A stretch of DNA of 61,147 nt from Treponema sp. (lineage in GTDB: Bacteria > Spirochaetota > Spirochaetia > Treponematales > Breznakiellaceae). Below, in pieces: positions 8,501 through 17,804 of this stretch. The notes below the pieces were generated by a model. The model saw nothing but the letters and a program-made list of their open reading frames with translations. It was not told the origin of the DNA and searched no databases. How positions within the stretch are numbered: the first letter of the stretch is position 1; the number at the start of each line of letters is the position of its first letter. The translations under genes and the position numbers were made by a program. Location: positions 1-61,147 of the forward strand of contig WQXU01000015.1 of the NCBI GenBank assembly GCA_009781635.1. Reading direction: 5' to 3'.

Positions 8501-9822
8501 TATTTTTTTGCTAATACACTCTTGATAAAACTTTCCAAATCCGCAGCTTCCGCAGGGCCTACAATAACTTTAAATCCCGGAAGGTTTTCTTCAAGCTCTC
8601 CTGAAATTTGAGCAACATAACCGGGGATTACAATTTCTCTTGTATCAACCTGGCTTTCCAGATCAATTTCCCTGATAAACTTGGCGATGCTGGTTCCGGA
8701 AAACTTTCCTGCAGCCCAGGCGGTAAGTACGCTAAAGCCCTCGCATTCAGGAATAATAAGCCATGCGGAAATACCGCAGTTTTCGATCTCGCCTGAAACA
8801 AGAAAGTAGGTAAGGGAAAAGTTTGTCGTAACAAAGACAGGGGATTTTCTGTTTGGCTCGCCTATTGCGTAAAGTTTTGGTTCAACCTGGATTGGTTTTT
8901 GCGGATCTGTGTAAATATTCTGGCGCAGGGCGAAAAGAGTTATAAGCTGCGCAGGGCAAAAAGAGGGAAGTGCAATAATGCCGCCAAACTTGCTGATCTC
9001 CGTAACAGCATAAATAAAATCATCCATTTCGTTTCCGGTGTCAATAAAGCGAAGATAAGCATAACCAAGGGCTTTAATATTCTTTTTAAGCGCCGCTTTT
9101 CTTGCGATGGAATTTGTCTGGAAACTTTCAGATATGCCGCCGGTTTGAAATTCGATTATAAGATCATTAAAACCCTTCTCTTTAATTTTTGAAGTTAATT
9201 CAAAAATGCCGTCTGCATCCGGTGCTGTCACAGCCAAAACCTGATTGTCGCGCTTTGCGATTTCTACAGCTTCATCTGCGGTTTGCAAAGTTATGCCGCA
9301 AAGGATGCTGCGCGAACCTGCAACAGCCTGCGAGGCCTTGTTAAGGCCGGCAATATCATCTGCGCGCAAGATAAGGGGCAGTTTTGTTTTTCCGTAGACC
9401 TTTGCGCAGTAATCTGCAAACAAGCCGCTCTTTTGAGTTATTGCAATTGCGCCTATAAAAAGTTCTTCTCCTACGCGTACAGGCCTGTAATTTTTTATCC
9501 TGTCCGCAAGGGCAAGATCGCTGCCCTCATCAAGACTTACGGCAATTACAGTTTTGTTTACAAAAGTTTTTTCATGCCTGTACATTACGGTCTCTTCACC
9601 AAGCCTGCTTGATATTTCTTTTCCGATTACTACTGCCTTTACAGGAGGTTCGCTTGCAGCTCCAAGTATTTTTTTAGCTTCATCGGAGGCATAGGGGCAA
9701 TCATCGAGCATTGCTTTTTTGGCTGCAAGTTTCATGGCAAAGGCCATGCAGGTGCTGGAACCGCATTCCTTGCAGTTGGTGCCGGGAAGGAGTTTTTGTA
9801 TTTGTAATCCGCTAAGAGCCAT
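8500..9822 (-). CDS. acsC: Corrinoid iron-sulfur protein large (gamma) subunit AcsC
   Basis: This 440-aa protein begins with the [4Fe-4S] domain of AcsC/CdhE: cysteines at 17, 20, 25 and 42 (LPGTNCKECGSSTCMAFA). A TIM-barrel domain and a C-terminal cobamide-binding domain follow (from about residue 320). Together with AcsD it forms CFeSP, which carries the methyl group from methyl-THF to acetyl-CoA synthase. The length matches the family. It starts 1 nt after the AcsB-AcsD fusion ends, so it is likely translated with its partner domain. The partner AcsD is not a separate protein here but the tail of the preceding gene product. Confidence 0.95.
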   Translation of the reverse strand: MALSGLQIQKLLPGTNCKECGSSTCMAFAMKLAAKKAMLDDCPYASDEAKKILGAASEPPVKAVVIGKEISSRLGEETVMYRHEKTFVNKTVIAVSLDEGSDLALADRIKNYRPVRVGEELFIGAIAITQKSGLFADYCAKVYGKTKLPLILRADDIAGLNKASQAVAGSRSILCGITLQTADEAVEIAKRDNQVLAVTAPDADGIFELTSKIKEKGFNDLIIEFQTGGISESFQTNSIARKAALKKNIKALGYAYLRFIDTGNEMDDFIYAVTEISKFGGIIALPSFCPAQLITLFALRQNIYTDPQKPIQVEPKLYAIGEPNRKSPVFVTTNFSLTYFLVSGEIENCGISAWLIIPECEGFSVLTAWAAGKFSGTSIAKFIREIDLESQVDTREIVIPGYVAQISGELEENLPGFKVIVGPAEAADLESFIKSVLAKK

Positions 9823-12800
9823 TTATTTACCCTCGCTTTGTGACATGAGATTGTTTATTGTTTTCTTTAACGCTATCGCAGCTTCCGGGGTATACATAAT
9901 TAATATATCTGCTCCGGCGTAAAGCAGGCTTAAGGCTGTAGCGGTTTCCCAGTAAGCTGCGCGTTTTACAAGATCTCCCCAATCAGGGAAGCTTGACTGC
10001 GGCGCTTTAAACTCTTTTACCTTGGCGCATTCCTGCCCTGCAGAAACTATCATCGGGCTTAGAAGCATGCTGTCTCCTCCAAGACCTGTCAGGCGGATAC
10101 GTTCCATAACTGAATATGTATATTCAATGCCGTAACCGATAGTGCTTGTCATGGGGTCAATGATGATCCTGTCCATGGAAAGCCCCATGTTTGTAAGAAG
10201 GATGTTAAGCTGCTTGCTTATGTTTACATCAATCGGAGCCTGCGCAACCAGGGTGTGTCCGTAGGCCATAACCGCTCCTGCTATTGTTTTGTAATTATCC
10301 TGCTCTGCAAAATTAAAAAGAAGGTTTTCTCCCTCGCAGGCCTGCGCTATTGCCTTCATTACTTCGTTGTTTTTTTCAAAGTGGTTTATGCCTGTAATGA
10401 TTAGCGGCACATCAACAGATGCAAGAATGGATTTGACAAGAGTGACGCTTTGCTCTGCGCTGAAGTTTGCGCGCTCCGGGTGTATGCCGTCAAGGTTAAC
10501 GCTTATTAAATCGGCTGCGTATTTATCCACACAGAGCTTTGCCATTTTAGCAGGTGTTTTTAAAACATCGCCGTAAATGTTACGTAAAACTACAGGATAC
10601 TTTTCGCTTACGCTGTCAAAGACTTCCATGGCAATAAGGGGCCTGTTGGGCATTTGTCCTTCCCAGAAATGAAAAGGCATACAACTGGCTCCTCCTATTG
10701 TAAAAGTTCTGCCCCGTGTGCCGCCTTCTTTTGCCAGGTTTCCAAGCTTTACAGTGTATGTTGCATAATTTGAAGTTTCCGAAGGCAGGGCAAATGATTT
10801 TATGCCGGATATCCTCTCCTGCGCAGAGGGTTCAAGTTTACAAGCTGCAGGTGCAGTTATACTTTGCCCGAGGAATTTCTCGCTTAATGTATTGATAATA
10901 CTTGTGATAATTTCTTTAGTGACGCTTGCTTTAACCTGCTCTGTTATTGCCGCAATATCAACATCAACTTCTTTCTGTTCACTTGCTTCTAAATCGGGTT
11001 TTTTAGTCTCCGTGTCCTTGCTCTCTGTTTCCTCTTTATCATCACTTTGAGCGAAACGGGACATGTCTTCCATTTCAAGAGCAGGGTGCTTTACTTTTTC
11101 CAAAAACGCTTTTAGATCTTTTGCAGTAACAGCCTTTGTTTCGTCGGCTATTTTTTCAATAAATCCGCTTAGTTTTTGTTCTTCAAAACGTTTTAATAAA
11201 TCGCTTTGCAGCAGTTCCTTTAACTCTTTTGGCATCCATACAATTCTTGCGAACCCTCCTTCTGCAGAAAGGAACTTGCGGCTTGTAAGGAACACTTTTC
11301 CGCAGCCGTAAAAACCAGGCGTCTGCTGACCGCCGCCAACGGAGCCTGCAAGAGTAGAAAAAGTCATTCCTGTCGGTGTTTCACCGAGGTATTCGCGGTT
11401 AACGGCCATTACGCCGTTACACTCCGGTATATATGCGCAAATGACTTCAAAACATCCGCAGCTTGTCATGGGTCTGTCCATGATGGAATAGGCGCAGAAG
11501 GCCTCGATTGTTTTGTGGCTGTTTGTATAGACATATTCGTTTACACCGGCCCAGATTCCTTTGACAGGATCAAGGCACTCGCCCTTGTTAAGAGGCTGAT
11601 TCGGGCCTGTCTCATCAATCTCGTACGCCGCTTTTCCGTCAAGCCAGTTGTACGCGCCGCAAAGACCAAGGCGCTCCGGTGTGATTACGCAAACATGGTT
11701 AGGCGCAAAGCTCTGGCAAAGAAGACAGGAATAAAAAGTATCGACAGATTCATCGGTCATTGCTTCCAGACGCCTGTTGCGCTCATCGTAGACTTTTCTG
11801 GCTGTCTCAAGGCGTTTTTCAACTTCGCTCTGGTCTGTTACAAGCGTTACGCGCACTTTATCGACAATGGCAGGGTAGTCCGCCAAAAGTTTGGCATGAA
11901 GGATCTCTGCGTAGTGTTTAAGCCTGAGTCCCTTTGCAAAACCCGCTTTGGAAACACGTGTCCAGACAATGTCGCGCTGCCCCATGTGCCAAATTCCTTC
12001 GGCTCCGTTAACAAGGTGATGTATCTGCCTTTCCAGTATCGGCTCAAAATCGCTTTGCATTTTACGGCCTGCAACTTCCACCCAGATGCCAAGGGGAAGC
12101 CTGCCGCCCGGCTCTACTGTGTCAATATCAGGGCCGATAATATTAATTTCACCGTCTTTAATTTCATCATAGCCGGCGCTTGTCACAAATTCAAAGGCAA
12201 GAGTTCTATTGCCGCCGAACTCCACATGAGTATCTTCCTTGCGGATCCTCTCTCCCTCAAAGGCAGGGCCGTAGGCTACAGGAATTGGTACATCAACTAT
12301 TTTGATCTTGCAGCCGCGCACTTCAAGCGCTTTTTCTACTATTTTATCGTGGGGTATATTTGCGACAACATGCTCGTAGGTGCAAACGCCTGTTGGTAAA
12401 ATCTCCGGGATGTTCGTATCGGAGATAACAGGAAAACCGTAATTGATGGCTCCGGCTGCTGCTGCATACTTGTCAGGCGTTACCTCTCCAAGGGCAATAA
12501 CAAAGGCAAAAATTCTTGTCTTGTTGTATTTAAGGTTTGCTTCGTAGTCTCCCGGTTTTACTCCGCCGAATGAAAGCGCAGCGCGGTTTGCAAATCCAAG
12601 AGCGTAAATTAAGGAAGAAACATCCCGCCCAAAAGGTACAAGGCGCGTTTCCCAGCCAAGCTGAACGCCTTCGGCTGCAAGCTGTTCTGCAAATTGTACG
12701 CCCTTAGTGCATCCGCCCATAAATACATACAAATTTTTCTGCTGAAGCTCCTTTGCGATTTTTACAGCTGTTGCGTTATCGGGCGCCGCTCCTGTTATGG

Positions 12801-13236
12801 CTGCGAAGCCGGGAGCAGTTCCGTCTACAAACTCTATTCCGCGCTCGCGCATTATAACGTCATTTGCGGCTCCAAGCCAGATTCCGTCAACCGGGTTTGG
12901 CCCTGTTAAATACTTGCACGCTTCAATTACTTCGCATGCAAAGAGGGATGCAACGCCTGCATCAAGCGCGCCGCCAAGATAGGGCAGCCATACATTATCA
13001 GAAGGACGTGCCGGAATTAAAGATTCTGCTTCTTCAAGAATACCCTTTAAGTCAGCCAGGGTTTTCATCTGTTTGCCTGTAAATGAATAAATGACAGGCA
13101 GAAAATAATTTGTGTCAGGAAATCCTACGGGATGCTCAAGTCCTTTTTGTTTTATTGCTTCTTCCAGCATGGAACGGGCCTGCGCAGCAAAGGATACGGC
13201 TCCGTCAACAGCGCTTGTACAAATAAATTTTGACAT
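9823..13236 (-). CDS. acsB: AcsB-AcsD fusion: acetyl-CoA synthase plus CFeSP small subunit
   Basis: This 1137-aa frame contains two proteins that are normally separate. Residues 1 to about 721 are acetyl-CoA synthase, full length, with all A-cluster ligands: CLLCQSFAPNHVC at 504-516 and C526 for the cubane, C507 bridging, and the C593-G594-C595 nickel site. Residues about 722-825 form an acidic then helical linker (QSDDKEETESKDTETKKPD, then a region rich in I, V and K). Residues about 826-1137 are the AcsD/CdhD TIM barrel, complete to the end (GGTRGRTFTIGGASCMPFHF, TIGYGIEYTYSVMERIRL). No stop or frameshift separates them. The fusion would hold the methyl carrier beside the A-cluster. It overlaps the AcsA stop/start by 1 nt. 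The gene symbol given is that of the first domain; acsD is the second. Confidence 0.95.
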   Translation of the reverse strand: MSKFICTSAVDGAVSFAAQARSMLEEAIKQKGLEHPVGFPDTNYFLPVIYSFTGKQMKTLADLKGILEEAESLIPARPSDNVWLPYLGGALDAGVASLFACEVIEACKYLTGPNPVDGIWLGAANDVIMRERGIEFVDGTAPGFAAITGAAPDNATAVKIAKELQQKNLYVFMGGCTKGVQFAEQLAAEGVQLGWETRLVPFGRDVSSLIYALGFANRAALSFGGVKPGDYEANLKYNKTRIFAFVIALGEVTPDKYAAAAGAINYGFPVISDTNIPEILPTGVCTYEHVVANIPHDKIVEKALEVRGCKIKIVDVPIPVAYGPAFEGERIRKEDTHVEFGGNRTLAFEFVTSAGYDEIKDGEINIIGPDIDTVEPGGRLPLGIWVEVAGRKMQSDFEPILERQIHHLVNGAEGIWHMGQRDIVWTRVSKAGFAKGLRLKHYAEILHAKLLADYPAIVDKVRVTLVTDQSEVEKRLETARKVYDERNRRLEAMTDESVDTFYSCLLCQSFAPNHVCVITPERLGLCGAYNWLDGKAAYEIDETGPNQPLNKGECLDPVKGIWAGVNEYVYTNSHKTIEAFCAYSIMDRPMTSCGCFEVICAYIPECNGVMAVNREYLGETPTGMTFSTLAGSVGGGQQTPGFYGCGKVFLTSRKFLSAEGGFARIVWMPKELKELLQSDLLKRFEEQKLSGFIEKIADETKAVTAKDLKAFLEKVKHPALEMEDMSRFAQSDDKEETESKDTETKKPDLEASEQKEVDVDIAAITEQVKASVTKEIITSIINTLSEKFLGQSITAPAACKLEPSAQERISGIKSFALPSETSNYATYTVKLGNLAKEGGTRGRTFTIGGASCMPFHFWEGQMPNRPLIAMEVFDSVSEKYPVVLRNIYGDVLKTPAKMAKLCVDKYAADLISVNLDGIHPERANFSAEQSVTLVKSILASVDVPLIITGINHFEKNNEVMKAIAQACEGENLLFNFAEQDNYKTIAGAVMAYGHTLVAQAPIDVNISKQLNILLTNMGLSMDRIIIDPMTSTIGYGIEYTYSVMERIRLTGLGGDSMLLSPMIVSAGQECAKVKEFKAPQSSFPDWGDLVKRAAYWETATALSLLYAGADILIMYTPEAAIALKKTINNLMSQSEGK

Positions 13237-15182
13237 TATATTGCCCTCCTGTCTTTCATATCAAAGAGTTTGCGCTCTTCTTTCCTGTTTATTCCAAGCC
13301 CTTCCCTTGCGGCATTAATAATTTCTGTGATGCGCTTTGCAGCTTCCAGAGGATCATCATAATAATGAAAGCATGCGCCAAAATCTTTTGTCACACCGCC
13401 GTCGGCATCAGTTCCATGCAGATAGTTATGAACATTCGCAGAGCCTGATGTGTAAAAGGGGTTGCCAAGAAAAATATCGACGCCGGAAGCTACAAAGTAG
13501 CATCCTATTGATATTGCTTTCTCGCTCATCCATTCAGCGGCCACGCCAACAGCAGGAAGCGTTCCCAAATCTTCACCAAGTCCTCCCTCGTTTATTATTT
13601 CTGTTGCAGCCTCCAGTATGCGGGTATTGTCAACGCAGCTGCCCAAATGCAATATGGGCGGGATGCCCACAGCTTCGCATACTTCACGCAAACCTGGTCC
13701 TGCGATTTTAAGGGCGGTTTCGGGGGTGAGCCTTCCTGCCTTAGCGGAACTTATGGCAGCGCAGCCTGTTTGCAGAACAAGAATATTGCGCTTTAAAAGT
13801 TCTTCTGTTAATACATTGATGTATTCGTCTGTTCTTCGTTTTGTGCTTGTGCAGCCTGCGATTCCCACTACGCCGAAAATTCTGTTTTGAATAATGGCGT
13901 CATTAAGGGGACGGAAGGAAGCTCTGTATTTGCCGCCTAGCATGTATTTGATTGCATCCACGCTGAAACCTGCGACAAGTTCCTCTTTGTCAGCCGGGAT
14001 TTTCACTTTTGATTTATCCCTTTTTTTAAAGTTGTCTATGGCCCGTTTAACAATTTCTTTTGCGGCAGCCAGGGGATTTACCTCTCCTACCGCCATGTGT
14101 TTTGCGCCTATTGTTTTTGCCATATCGGTTGTGGAAACAATTTCTGTGTGATACTCCTTTGCAGCATCAATTAAACCAGGCATGACGCACTGTACGTCTA
14201 CTACCATCATTTCCACAGCCCCTGTAATGATGGCAAGTTCCTGCTGCAGCATGTTCCCGGCCAGGGGAACTCCATGGCGCATAAGCACTTCGTTTGCCGT
14301 GCAGCAAATACCTGCAATTGTTATACCCGAAGCTCCCGCATTTTTTGCGTATTCTTTTATTTCAGGAGCAGAAACTGCAACTGTAAGTATTTCAGAAATT
14401 GCAGGCTCATGTCCGTGGATTAAAATATTTACTGTGTCCTCTTTTAAAACTCCAAGATTGGCGGAGCTTTTCAGGGGAGAGGGCGTTCCGAACAGAATGT
14501 CTGACACAATCGAAGCGATTCTTGAGCCGCCCCAGCCGTTGGAAAGAGCAGTGCGGAAGGCATGCATTAAAAGGTTTTTATAATCGTGATCAACGCCGAT
14601 TGATGTACGGTGCATTGATTCCACGACCATGCGGTCAATTCCGCAGGGTTTGATGCCCTTTGCTTCCCAAATGCCCTGCCGTTTTTTCGGAGCCAGTTCC
14701 AGTGTTTTTAATGTTTCTTCCTGGGAAGAAAACTCGTTTAAGAACAAGTTTGCCAAATCAAGCGCAATGGAATTTATTCCGCGGTTTTCCGTTTCTATCC
14801 CGTAACGCCTTGCGTTTAGTAAAAGCACTTTTTCATCTTTTATTGCAAAGCCTTCCGCCTTGCCTTCGGCAACATGTTTGAGCTTTAAAATCAAATGTCT
14901 TCCGTGGTCTGAATGCGCCGATGTGCCTGCCGCCACTTCCCGGAGGAAGTTACGCGCAACAATTGTGTCGGCGTCAGCTCCGCAAATACCCTTGGGTGCT
15001 TTGACAGTGATTCTGCACGGCCCCATATGGCAGACGCGGCAGCATACTCCCTTTAAGCCGAAACTGCAATGAGTCTTCTGATGTTCTGCGCGATCAAAGC
15101 AGGTTTCAACGCAGTCAGCTTTGCTTTTTTCAAGCATTTCAAGTGATGCATTATCGCTTACTTTTGAATGTAAATTATCCAT
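13236..15182 (-). CDS. acsA: Carbon monoxide dehydrogenase catalytic subunit AcsA/CooS
   Basis: This 648-aa protein is a Ni-CODH of normal length. N-terminal cysteines for the D and B clusters are in CVETCFDRAEHQKTHC and CCRVCHMGPC. C-cluster blocks are present: GICCTANEVLMRHG, GIAGCTSTK, LQTGCAAISSAKAG, LHLGSCVDNTRI and IGCYFVASGVDIFLG. It reduces CO2 to CO (or the reverse) and passes CO through a tunnel to acetyl-CoA synthase, whose gene follows directly with a 1-nt overlap. AAGGAGC stands before the ATG. No key residue seems missing. Confidence 0.96.
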   Translation of the reverse strand: MDNLHSKVSDNASLEMLEKSKADCVETCFDRAEHQKTHCSFGLKGVCCRVCHMGPCRITVKAPKGICGADADTIVARNFLREVAAGTSAHSDHGRHLILKLKHVAEGKAEGFAIKDEKVLLLNARRYGIETENRGINSIALDLANLFLNEFSSQEETLKTLELAPKKRQGIWEAKGIKPCGIDRMVVESMHRTSIGVDHDYKNLLMHAFRTALSNGWGGSRIASIVSDILFGTPSPLKSSANLGVLKEDTVNILIHGHEPAISEILTVAVSAPEIKEYAKNAGASGITIAGICCTANEVLMRHGVPLAGNMLQQELAIITGAVEMMVVDVQCVMPGLIDAAKEYHTEIVSTTDMAKTIGAKHMAVGEVNPLAAAKEIVKRAIDNFKKRDKSKVKIPADKEELVAGFSVDAIKYMLGGKYRASFRPLNDAIIQNRIFGVVGIAGCTSTKRRTDEYINVLTEELLKRNILVLQTGCAAISSAKAGRLTPETALKIAGPGLREVCEAVGIPPILHLGSCVDNTRILEAATEIINEGGLGEDLGTLPAVGVAAEWMSEKAISIGCYFVASGVDIFLGNPFYTSGSANVHNYLHGTDADGGVTKDFGACFHYYDDPLEAAKRITEIINAAREGLGINRKEERKLFDMKDRRAI

Positions 15183-15197
15183 AAGGGCTCCTTATAT

Positions 15198-15956
15198 TCA
15201 AAGATGATTAATTATTTCCGCTATTTTACTATATACAATATTTGAATCTGAAATTTCCAGATAGCATTTGCTTTGTTCTGCGAAAGCTGCGATTTCTTCA
15301 TTTTCAGGAAGCCCGATGACAAGATCGGCTCCGGTTTTTGTTTTGATATCTTCGATTCTATCAGGGAGTTTACCGTTTCGCAGTCTGTTTATTACTAGCG
15401 CAAGCTTGCTGTATGTCATTTCCATTTCAGATGCAAGTTCATAAAGACGAAGCAGAGTTTGCAGTCCTGAATTGGAAGCATCCGATACAAGGACGAGCAT
15501 GTCCGCCTTTTGAACAATACGGCGGGAAAGATTTTCAAGGCCGGCTTCATTATCAAGAACAACATAGGGGTATCCTGATGATATTTCTGCGATGATGTCT
15601 TTTAGAATATTATTCGCATAACAGTAACAGCCCTCTCCTTCCGGTCTTCCCATGGCAACAAGGTCAAACCCTTTAGCCTCTGCAATAGAACTCTCCAGTT
15701 TTAACCGCAGAAGTTCCCGTTTGGAAATACCTGAATCTGTTTCTGTTTTCACTTCTTCACGAGCGCGTCCTACAGTACTTGTTACGTTTACCCCAAGCGC
15801 CGAATCAAGGCAGCTGTTCGGATCGGCATCTATCGCAAGTACAGGCGTTTTTCCTGCGGCAAGCAATTGTTTAATTAAAAGCGCGCAGACAGTTGTTTTA
15901 CCAACACCGCCTTTTCCCGTTACCGCGATAAGTCTGCTTTTATTTTTTATGCTCAT
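15198..15956 (-). CDS. CooC-type nickel-insertion ATPase
   Basis: This 252-aa MinD/ParA-like ATPase has a deviant Walker A motif (VTGKGGVGKTTVC), a switch II region (YVVLDNEAGLENLSRR) and the CXC metal-binding motif in GRPEGEGCYCYAN. CooC dimers bind nickel through this CXC and insert it into the CODH C-cluster in an ATP-dependent step. It directly precedes acsA in the operon and overlaps the other CooC-like gene by 4 nt. Two different CooC paralogues occur side by side: by position this one more likely serves CODH and the other acetyl-CoA synthase (AcsF), but that division is an inference. Confidence 0.9.
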   Translation of the reverse strand: MSIKNKSRLIAVTGKGGVGKTTVCALLIKQLLAAGKTPVLAIDADPNSCLDSALGVNVTSTVGRAREEVKTETDSGISKRELLRLKLESSIAEAKGFDLVAMGRPEGEGCYCYANNILKDIIAEISSGYPYVVLDNEAGLENLSRRIVQKADMLVLVSDASNSGLQTLLRLYELASEMEMTYSKLALVINRLRNGKLPDRIEDIKTKTGADLVIGLPENEEIAAFAEQSKCYLEISDSNIVYSKIAEIINHL

Positions 15957-16729
15957 GAAAGCCTTCCCTGCCAGATTGCTTCTATTAAAGTTTCGATTGT
16001 TTTTTGCTGTTCATCATTCATTCCATCAAGAGCTGTGATGCCCTCTCTGTCAGCTTTGCGAATGCTTTCGCAGTAGGGCAGGAAGGCTGATACTTTTAAA
16101 CCGGGAAAACTATCAGAAATAAAAACTTCATCATCCTTGCAGGTGATTTTATTTCCAACGATTACAAAATTTGAAAGACCTATTTCTTCAGACATTCTTA
16201 TGATGCTGTGCGCGCAATCAAGGGCGCGTTTGCCAGGCTCTACGACAATTATCATTACATCGATCCCTGTAACAGTCGCCCGGCCAAGATGTTCAATTCC
16301 GGCTTCCATATCCATTATAAGACTCTCATTTTTATACAGTACAAGATCGTTAACAAGGGATTTAATAAAAACATTTTCCGGGCAGGCGCATCCGCCTCCG
16401 CCCCTTTTTGCAGCGCCAAGCACTAAAAGTTCCACGCCCTTATGTTTAAATGCAAACTTATCAGCAACATCGGACACCTCTGGGTTCAATTTAAAAACCT
16501 GCCCGTACTTGTCTATTTTTGCTCCTGTGCGCTCTTCAATGAGCGCAATCTCCTGCGAGATGGGAATAATTTTTTCCGAGTCCGGAATGCCAAGAGCGCC
16601 GGCCAAATTGGCATCAGGGTCTGCATCCAGGGCAAGGACTCTTATGCCTTTTTTTGCAAGAAGCAGGGCGATGCAAGATGCGATAGTGGACTTGCCGGCT
16701 CCTCCCTTTCCGGAAACTGCAATTTTCAT
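15953..16729 (-). CDS. CooC/AcsF-type nickel-insertion ATPase, second copy
   Basis: This 258-aa protein is another MinD-like ATPase: MKIAVSGKGGAGKSTIAS at the N terminus, LIMDMEAGIEHLGRATV in the middle, and the CXC metal site in RGGGGCACPEN. The frame is open upstream to 16819, but the ATG at 16729 overlaps the preceding stop (ATGA) and puts the P-loop at the usual position, so I take it as the start. AcsF activates acetyl-CoA synthase by loading nickel into the A-cluster; CooC does the same for CODH. It is only distantly similar to the neighbouring copy, so this is not a recent duplication. Confidence 0.9.
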   Translation of the reverse strand: MKIAVSGKGGAGKSTIASCIALLLAKKGIRVLALDADPDANLAGALGIPDSEKIIPISQEIALIEERTGAKIDKYGQVFKLNPEVSDVADKFAFKHKGVELLVLGAAKRGGGGCACPENVFIKSLVNDLVLYKNESLIMDMEAGIEHLGRATVTGIDVMIIVVEPGKRALDCAHSIIRMSEEIGLSNFVIVGNKITCKDDEVFISDSFPGLKVSAFLPYCESIRKADREGITALDGMNDEQQKTIETLIEAIWQGRLS

Positions 16730-17790
16730 CCGTATTTTTCTTTCATCCGCTTTGTCAGATCCAGCATTAAAGAGAAAACTTTTTCTGCATCTGCTGTTGC
16801 AAGAGAGCCTGTTCCGCAAGAGGGAGTTATAATTGCCTGTTCTGTAATCAGCTTTTTATCGATCCCCCTGGAGGCAAGATTGTCCATCATATTTTCAAGC
16901 TGCTTTTCAAGTGATTCCACTGTCTGCTCTCTTATCTTTTCGGAAGTGGGCACAACACCCCAGGCAAGAGAGCCCCCTCTTTCCAAATGCTGCCTGACAT
17001 GGCCCTCGTACATGGCAATTGTTTCTCCGTACTCAAATGCGTCAAAATTTACAATGTCTACACCAGCATCAATAAGAATGCTCCACTCGGTATTTCCGCA
17101 GCAGTGGATTCCCGCTACAGCGCCTTCAGCATGAATAGCTTCGATTACCTCGGCAAGGATTCCAACAACATCTTCACGTTTGACGGAGACATAGGTGGAA
17201 CTGCCAAAGGCCGATAAAATCGGTTCATCTATAAAGCAGATAATATTCTCTGCAAATGGTTTAAACTTTTGTATCTGCCAGCGGCTTTTCATTACAATAG
17301 ATTTAACAATTACATCGCGGAACTCTTCGTTGTAGTACATGGCGCGTTTGTTCTCATCAACAATAGAGAGAGCGAATGTGACAGGCCCTGTAGACTGAAC
17401 CTTAAGCCAGGGTAATTTTTTACCTGTTTCTTTTAAGGTTTCCAAAAGCGCATATATACCCTTAGAATATTTTTCGCTTATTGCCATGGGTGAAAAATCT
17501 TTTGTTCCGTTATCGGGATCGGTTGCAGCCATGTAGGCTTCATAAAATTCCGCAAATTTTTCCGAATAATCTTCGTCTGTCTGAAAATACATGCGGCTTT
17601 TTTCTGTATCTATAACAGCGCAGGGAATGTTCTCGGAGTACTGGACTTCCATTTGCTCCAGCAATCCAAGCCGCGGCAATTGAGGCCATATTGGCGCGTC
17701 AAGTGATTTTAAGGAAACTGATACTGCATACCTGGGATCTTCAAAGGGCATTGAGCCGATTGCAGTAGAAAGAAATTTTGTTTTTGTCAT
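16726..17790 (-). CDS. Core MetE-like cobalamin/corrinoid-dependent homocysteine methyltransferase
   Basis: This 354-aa protein belongs to the UROD/MetE C-terminal superfamily. It begins FLSTAIGSMPFEDPRYA and carries the zinc ligands of MetE-type enzymes: His and Cys in AGIHCCGNTEW and a distant Cys in ITPSCGTGSL. It lacks the N-terminal folate-binding half of MetE. Stand-alone core methionine synthases of this type (the MesB family) are known from anaerobes with the Wood-Ljungdahl pathway and are predicted to take methyl from the corrinoid iron-sulfur protein. Its place in the acs operon, 14 nt after a homocysteine methyltransferase gene and overlapping the CooC gene, fits that role. An MtaA-like methyl-corrinoid transferase is the alternative. 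Confidence 0.8.
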   Translation of the reverse strand: MTKTKFLSTAIGSMPFEDPRYAVSVSLKSLDAPIWPQLPRLGLLEQMEVQYSENIPCAVIDTEKSRMYFQTDEDYSEKFAEFYEAYMAATDPDNGTKDFSPMAISEKYSKGIYALLETLKETGKKLPWLKVQSTGPVTFALSIVDENKRAMYYNEEFRDVIVKSIVMKSRWQIQKFKPFAENIICFIDEPILSAFGSSTYVSVKREDVVGILAEVIEAIHAEGAVAGIHCCGNTEWSILIDAGVDIVNFDAFEYGETIAMYEGHVRQHLERGGSLAWGVVPTSEKIREQTVESLEKQLENMMDNLASRGIDKKLITEQAIITPSCGTGSLATADAEKVFSLMLDLTKRMKEKYG

Positions 17791-17804
17791 TTTTATTCTC
17801 CTTA

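Noticed and set aside
11515-12399. A 294-codon plus-strand frame across the AcsB-AcsD gene.
   Set aside because: It lies wholly inside the fusion gene on the opposite strand, has no ribosome site and an unusual Cys/Phe/Arg-rich composition.
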